A stretch of 64,000 bases of DNA from contig NC_087379.1 of assembly GCF_963675165.1 (NCBI RefSeq), positions 7,904,339 to 7,968,338 of the forward strand. Direction: 5' to 3'. Below are positions 60,201 through 64,000 of the stretch, in pieces. The DNA is from Halichondria panicea (Eukaryota; Porifera; Demospongiae; Suberitida; Halichondriidae). The notes beneath the pieces were generated by a model. That model made no database searches, had not been told where the DNA came from, and worked only from the letters and a program-made list of their open reading frames with translations. How positions within the stretch are numbered: position 1 is the first letter of the stretch; every line of letters begins with the position of its first letter. The position numbers were made by a program, and so were the translations under genes.

Positions 60201-63200
60201 TCATTTGCAACCCCCAAGTGGTATTCAACAGCCTCAGTGTTCTCGTTGTCAATCCGCTGCTGGAGCTCCATTCTGAAGAGGGCAATATTCAGTTTAACGA
60301 TAATGAGAGAAAAAATTGGATACTCAAGGGTCAATTCTTACTGAAAACAATCACTCGATGCCATTCGGAGGAAAACCAGGGGGTGAAGAAAGACCAGTTG
60401 ATTCCTGTTGAGAAGCTGCTCATACTGCTCGAGCATTCCCACCTTTTGGCCAAAATCACAACAGTGGAGGAAGACCATACCACAGAAGAAGTTGAAACGA
60501 CATATTTCATCCCCGCTATTCTCAAGTGTGCATCTCGCGAGGAACTAACGAAACCACCCCCCACTGGCATTGATACACCCTCTCCAATCAAGATCACATT
60601 CAAACCCCAATACGTTCCCATTGGAGTATTTTGTGCCATGATCAGTGAATTGGTCTCAAGGGGGAGTACTGGAATTCTGGGCATGACTTGGAAACTTGCC
60701 ACTGATACCTCAGTAAAGAGAAACCTCGTCTCCTTTCACATTGACGAATCTGCCAAGCATTTTGTTACCCTTATCGCTAACGTCGATTGCTATGAGATAC
60801 GGATTATTCGACAGGACAGGGACCATACGATGCACGAGCTTTGTTCCTACGTCCTCTCAACCCTCCTGTTGGTGATGAAGGACATCAGTCCACTACTCAC
60901 TCCAATCATTGCCTTCGACTGCTACTGTGGCAAACATGAAGATGGTTCCAAGCTTTGTCTCCTCACACCTGGAGCTGATCCCTGCTTTAAATGCACCAGC
61001 AAAGTCTCTCTGAGTCCTCACCAAGAATGCTGGTTCGCAGAAGTAAGTGAACTAACAGTTACAGTGTATGCACTATAAGAATTACCATTCCTGTGTACTA
61101 GCATTTAATTTTAGTATCAGATTATAACAGTTTTTTGTGTATTTAACTATTAATAATATGTGTGCAAGCATTCATTGTACATTGTTTTTTGTACAAAGAT
61201 CAAAGGAAGAACTATGCAAATGCCATAGACTAGGATCTACAACTGTAGTAAACACAAACTGTGCTCTATTATTCTGTGGTTGGAATTTTTGGTAGTTAGA
61301 GCACGGTTGGTGGTCAAAATAATTGATTTTAAGCCATAGAATTTTATAATAGCTACAACTGCTCCATGGTTGCAATGCGAGTACAGCTAAGTGATTCTAT
61401 AAGCTTCTAGCAATGCTATCTTTCTAACAAAGGCTTTATTCTCGAGTAAAGGCTAGTTTTGCTTACCAGTACGTTGAAGGCCATTGCAGACTCTCCAGAA
61501 TCAGGAATAGCAAAATATTTTCGTAGAAAGTTGCTATTCTACATACTAGAGCCGATAGCTATTGGTAGCTGCAAGCAGCTAAAAGTTACAAACCAGTTAA
61601 TGCACTGTTTTATGCTCGTGCTCTATGGATATTTTGGCCTCGCGGAAGTTCTCGAAGCATCATGTAGCACTCGGCTTCGCCTCGAGCTATTGGCCAATAA
61701 TATCCATAATATATAGAGCACTTGCAACCGTGCATTAACTAGTACGTATCCCTGTGTACAGGAAGTCAGTCTGAGAGAGGATGTTACTCTCAAGGCTCTG
61801 CCCTTTGCCTCTAGGCGAGAGTTGAGGGACAAGAGCCTCTCCTTTGAGTGGAGCAAAAGAAGTCCTGAAATTGATGGTGATGAACACAAGTTGGAATTCA
61901 AGGCTTCGTCACATGGTCACTTCAAGGGCTTTATCAGTTGTGAGATCTCCAAGAACCAGAAGCATTTCTTCACCGTGTACCACTGCCTCAAAGAGAGTGT
62001 TGGTGAGAATAATGTTAGAGCTTGTATGCAGATTATAATGTGTGTAATGTGTACATGTATAATACATTGTTACGTGTGTACTGTACATGTATAATCATCT
62101 ATTTACAATTTCAATTGTTACAGAGAACACCTCCAGCTCTGAAACTGATCAGCTGTTTGCAGATGTGAAGGAAGTGATCAAAGAGATACGCTCTGACTGG
62201 TACAGCCTGGCTATAGAACTGGACATTGACTATGCAACTAGGAAGGTGAGACCTTAAGAATGTGTCCCTCCACCACCTTGAGTGTATTCTCCCAGTGTAG
62301 TCCTAATTATGTGTGTGCACTATTTAATTGACTGCTGCGGTTATTTAATGGTTGAATAGTGAGCATTACATTTTTAGAATGAGGTGTCTATAGCAATGCT
62401 GACTCTGCATATTTGGTGGCGTCTTGTATGAAGTACCAACGTATTTAACAAGTTACTATAGCAACGTAATGTTGAGCTCTTACTAAGTATTTAATACTGT
62501 GTTTCACTGTGTGTACTGATACAGAGTCTTGAGAAGGACTATCGCTGGGTTGAGCCGTGCTTTGAGGCCATGCTGACACACTGGGTGAAGCGCTCCTCTC
62601 CTCCCCCCTCCTGGTCTGCCCTTGTTAGAGCACTAGAGTCTCCCGCCATTGCTCGTGGGGACATTGCAACAACCATTAAGGTTGGCAACTATCAACTATA
62701 TCACAATTGAAAGCTTTATTTTGTATAAATTGTTGCAGTACATGTTCTATATGCTCTATGTTACAAATGCAAGTAGCTAATAATTATTTGATTTCTCTTT
62801 ACAGACAAAAGCTACCAGCGACATCTCTCCTGATGTTTGTCATCTCACTCACGGTGGTAAGCATAATCAGTCTTGATTTGATTAACAGCAGTGACTTAAG
62901 TGCATTATACGTAACTGTAGCTGATCTTATCAGTACAATACAGAGTTCCCTTCAGTAATGTGTGTTTCAGTTAGTAGGCATTGCTTAGGAATAATGATAG
63001 TGTTCTGTTGTTGTCATGATTGTGTGTTCCTTCCAGAGGGACTGAGTGTGGATCATCATTTGAGGGTAGTGAGGACAGCTGCCTGGGAGGTGAGGGGGAC
63101 ATGGCGTCCTCTGGGAGTGCAGTTGGGTGTCAATGAGGGGACACTAGATGTGAGTGCTCTGCTGTGTGTGTACTGAACACTGTATAGCAGTAGATGACTG

Positions 63201-63616
63201 TGTACTAATAGCCCTGTGCTCATACAGTCGTGCATCATCAGTTAAGGAATGTGCCAGATGGTCTGATTGGTCATAATTAACAATGTTGCGCACTATTAAG
63301 ATAATTATGTTCCTCTTTCCCTGTGTTAATTGCAACTGATTCCCTTCAACAACTTAACATAGTTTCAGCCGATATACCGTAGAGAACTAGATAGTACAGA
63401 ATGATGTCATTATAATAATAATGTCCAATGCAGGTAATTGCTGAGGAGAATGCCAGAAGACCCAACAGTGTCACTAAGTGTTTCACAGACATGCTTGTGG
63501 AGTGGTTGCAAGACGGTCCACAACTGGAGGACTTGTTGACAGCTCTAGAGTCTCCCGTTATCCATAGAGCTGACATTGCTGAAGACCTCAAGGGAACATT
63601 GCTAGTAAAGAACTAG
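51275..63616 (+). CDS. Ankyrin-Death-GTPase-Death-Death protein (locus B), apparently complete
   Basis: Start ATG at 51275 (MADILSAARAGDLSALRDAI, a typical ankyrin-cap start). Exons: 51275-51364; five 99-nt ankyrin exons 51577-51675, 52306-52404, 53092-53190, 53878-53976, 54637-54735; 55244-55333; 56032-56071; 56856-57188 (Death domain); 58023-61042 (GTPase exon, about 1006 codons); 61762-62002 (Ig-like fold possible: LSFEWSKR...FISCEI); 62124-62245 and 62525-62680 (Death domain 2); 62805-62856; 63037-63149 and 63434-63616 (Death domain 3, TAG). All phases match. The GTPase exon has a P-loop GPSGLGKTTT, a Roc-like switch DIGGQPGF, a G4-like LIGTFKDE and a COR-like region. The layout recalls DAPK1 (ankyrin-Roc-COR-Death) without the kinase. 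A cytosolic signalling or innate-immune role is inferred. Confidence 0.8.
51680..54636. repeat. Tandem duplication of ankyrin exon plus intron, period about 786 bp
   Basis: Exon starts 52306, 53092 and 53878 are exactly 786 bp apart, with nearly identical introns; the flanking units are 729 and 759 bp. Shared landmarks include TGACGTCA, CAGCACCAACTCTGACTG and GCGCTTAAGCGCC. The very high intron identity points to recent unequal crossing-over or gene conversion. Confidence 0.95.
51845..54210. promoter_or_regulatory. CRE-type palindrome TGACGTCA in each intron repeat
   Basis: Perfect TGACGTCA octamers at 51845-51852, 52631-52638, 53417-53424 and 54203-54210. The homologous position in locus A (about 9449) reads TGACGTTA. 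This is a known CREB/ATF motif; any activity here is speculative. Confidence 0.4.
55114..55138 (+). pseudogene. Decayed ankyrin exon in locus B
   Basis: Same acceptor and GGTGTCTGATTTGCTAAATT sequence as at 9572 in locus A. It is followed immediately by the breakpoint where B lacks about 518 bp present in A, including an ankyrin exon. Confidence 0.55.
56132..56242. mobile_element. 111-bp hAT-like MITE, absent from locus A
   Basis: Perfect inverted ends CAGAGGAGGTACGACATCCG plus CGTGTC; an 8-bp target duplication TACAGTAG at 56124-56131 and 56244-56251. Locus A at about 13455 has the uninterrupted CTACAGTAGCGG empty site. CAG-type ends with an 8-bp duplication fit hAT. Confidence 0.85.
56454..56771. 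mobile_element. 318-bp MITE, absent from locus A
   Basis: Inverted ends CCATGCAAAGTCAATTTGTA plus GTTTCTCAGGC, mirrored by GCCTGAGAAACTATAAATTG and ACTTTGCATG; flanked by TTATG on both sides. Locus A at about 13637 has CATCATTATGTCTCC, the empty site. Non-coding. Confidence 0.85.
57445..57640. repeat. Direct repeat, upstream copy (before GTPase exon)
   Basis: GGCTTCTAG..ATA, AAAGCTTCGTTCTCGA, CTAGTTTTGCTTAC, GCCATTGCAG, then GCTATTGGTAGCTGCAAG. A diverged copy in the same orientation is at 61395-61590, so the pair brackets the GTPase exon. Confidence 0.7.
58999..59637 (+). repeat. Ser/Thr/Lys coding repeat inside the GTPase exon
   Basis: Units SKSDSTTA (24 bp) with SKTTA or SKTTT (15 bp) and DKSDSTTA variants, about 213 residues. 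It begins right after the G4-like motif region (about residue 325 of the exon product) and ends before LNEHEQKKAIRNIL. Lysine/serine-rich, hydrophilic and probably disordered. Confidence 0.9.
61395..61590. repeat. Direct repeat, downstream copy (after GTPase exon)
   Basis: TAAGCTTCTAGCAATGC, AGGCTTTATTCTCGAG, GGCTAGTTTTGCTTAC, GGCCATTGCAGACT and GATAGCTATTGGTAGCTGCA, matching 57445-57640. Confidence 0.7.
61595..61740. mobile_element. 146-bp inverted-repeat MITE
   Basis: Ends AGTTAATGCAC and GTGCATTAACT, with subterminal GTGCTCTATGGATATT and AATATCCATAATATATAGAGCAC. Lies in the intron before exon 61762-62002. No ORF. Confidence 0.7.
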
Positions 63617-64000
63617 CCTAACAACGTTCTCCTCTAGCCATTATAAAGTATGACTGCTGACATTGTATTATTTTGTTAGTACCTATTATAAATGTTTTTG
63701 TGATCACTATAGCTACTACCACTACATACACTCATAATTGTAATGCTTTGTTGAGTCAATGTCTGTCCACACAATTGTCACATGTCAGAGGGAATATTAT
63801 TATGTTGTCAATAATAAATGTATTGCACTGTGCAGCATAATAAGAGCTCAACTTATTTATGGGATGCATGATAATACACACAGATTGGTGAAGAATAGGT
63901 GTGGTTAAGGGTGTGGCTAGAAGATCTGGTTCATATCCCTCACGGGGACTTTAGGTTTATAATTTTGGTATAAATATTACACACAACTCTTAGTGGATTG
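63617..64000. other. 3' flank of locus B
   Basis: Matches the 3' flank of A2 (GCATAATAA.AG..CTCA, TTTGGTATAAATATTACACA), with about 100 bp extra in B (about 63846-63946, GAGCTCAACTTATTTATGGG... ). AATAATAAA-type polyadenylation signals lie at about 63810. Confidence 0.55.

Noticed and set aside
1..64000. tRNA, rRNA or bacterial-type features
   Set aside because: No cloverleaf with A and B boxes and no rRNA-like sequence was noticed; operon or ribosome-binding-site features do not apply to this sequence.

Overview
This is eukaryotic animal DNA, most likely from a demosponge resembling Amphimedon queenslandica (inference). The evidence is many short GT-AG introns (the clear ones are about 50-60 nt), AT-rich non-coding sequence full of small inverted-repeat elements and microsatellites, and ankyrin/ZU5/Death-domain genes of the kind that are abundant in sponges. 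Nothing is bacterial: there are no operons, ribosome binding sites or CRISPR arrays. All exons were traced by hand from splice sites and phase agreement; boundaries may be off by one or two bases.

Layout. (1) 1-16.5 kb, + strand: locus A1, a 5'-incomplete ankyrin-ZU5-UPA-Death gene. Its first intron here (341-9859) holds a retroelement relic split by a 4.2 kb minisatellite, a pogo-like MITE, CA repeats and a threefold tandem repeat. (2) 16.6-19.75 kb: wreckage of a mind-bomb-like gene, interrupted by a 711 bp terminal-inverted-repeat element with its own spliced ORF. (3) 19.97-21.12 kb: an orphan tail of two Death domains, matching the 3' end of locus B. (4) 22.1-29.3 kb, - strand: a TMEM131-family gene lacking its 5' end and carrying likely frameshifts. 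(5) 29.6-34.7 kb, + strand: a mind-bomb-like ankyrin/triple-RING gene, head-to-head with TMEM131 and also without its expected N-terminus. (6) 36.36-38.43 kb, + strand: a complete, unrecognised 451-codon gene with a collagen-like Gly-X-Y stretch and a basic nuclear-type motif. (7) 38.9-47.3 kb: a minisatellite-rich interval ending in a striking array in which every unit looks like a 32-nt exon flanked by splice sites. (8) 47.9-49.14 kb, - strand: a decayed duplicate of the TMEM131 last exon and a selenoprotein K gene with an in-frame UGA. (9) 51.28-63.62 kb, + strand: locus B, a large ankyrin-Death-GTPase-Death-Death gene that appears complete.

Loci A1, A2 and B share exons, introns and flanking DNA but carry different middle modules: ZU5-UPA in A1, a GTPase mega-exon in B. 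The window is therefore a worked example of module swapping in Death-domain genes. Recent MITE insertions with empty sites in the sister copy help to order the events.
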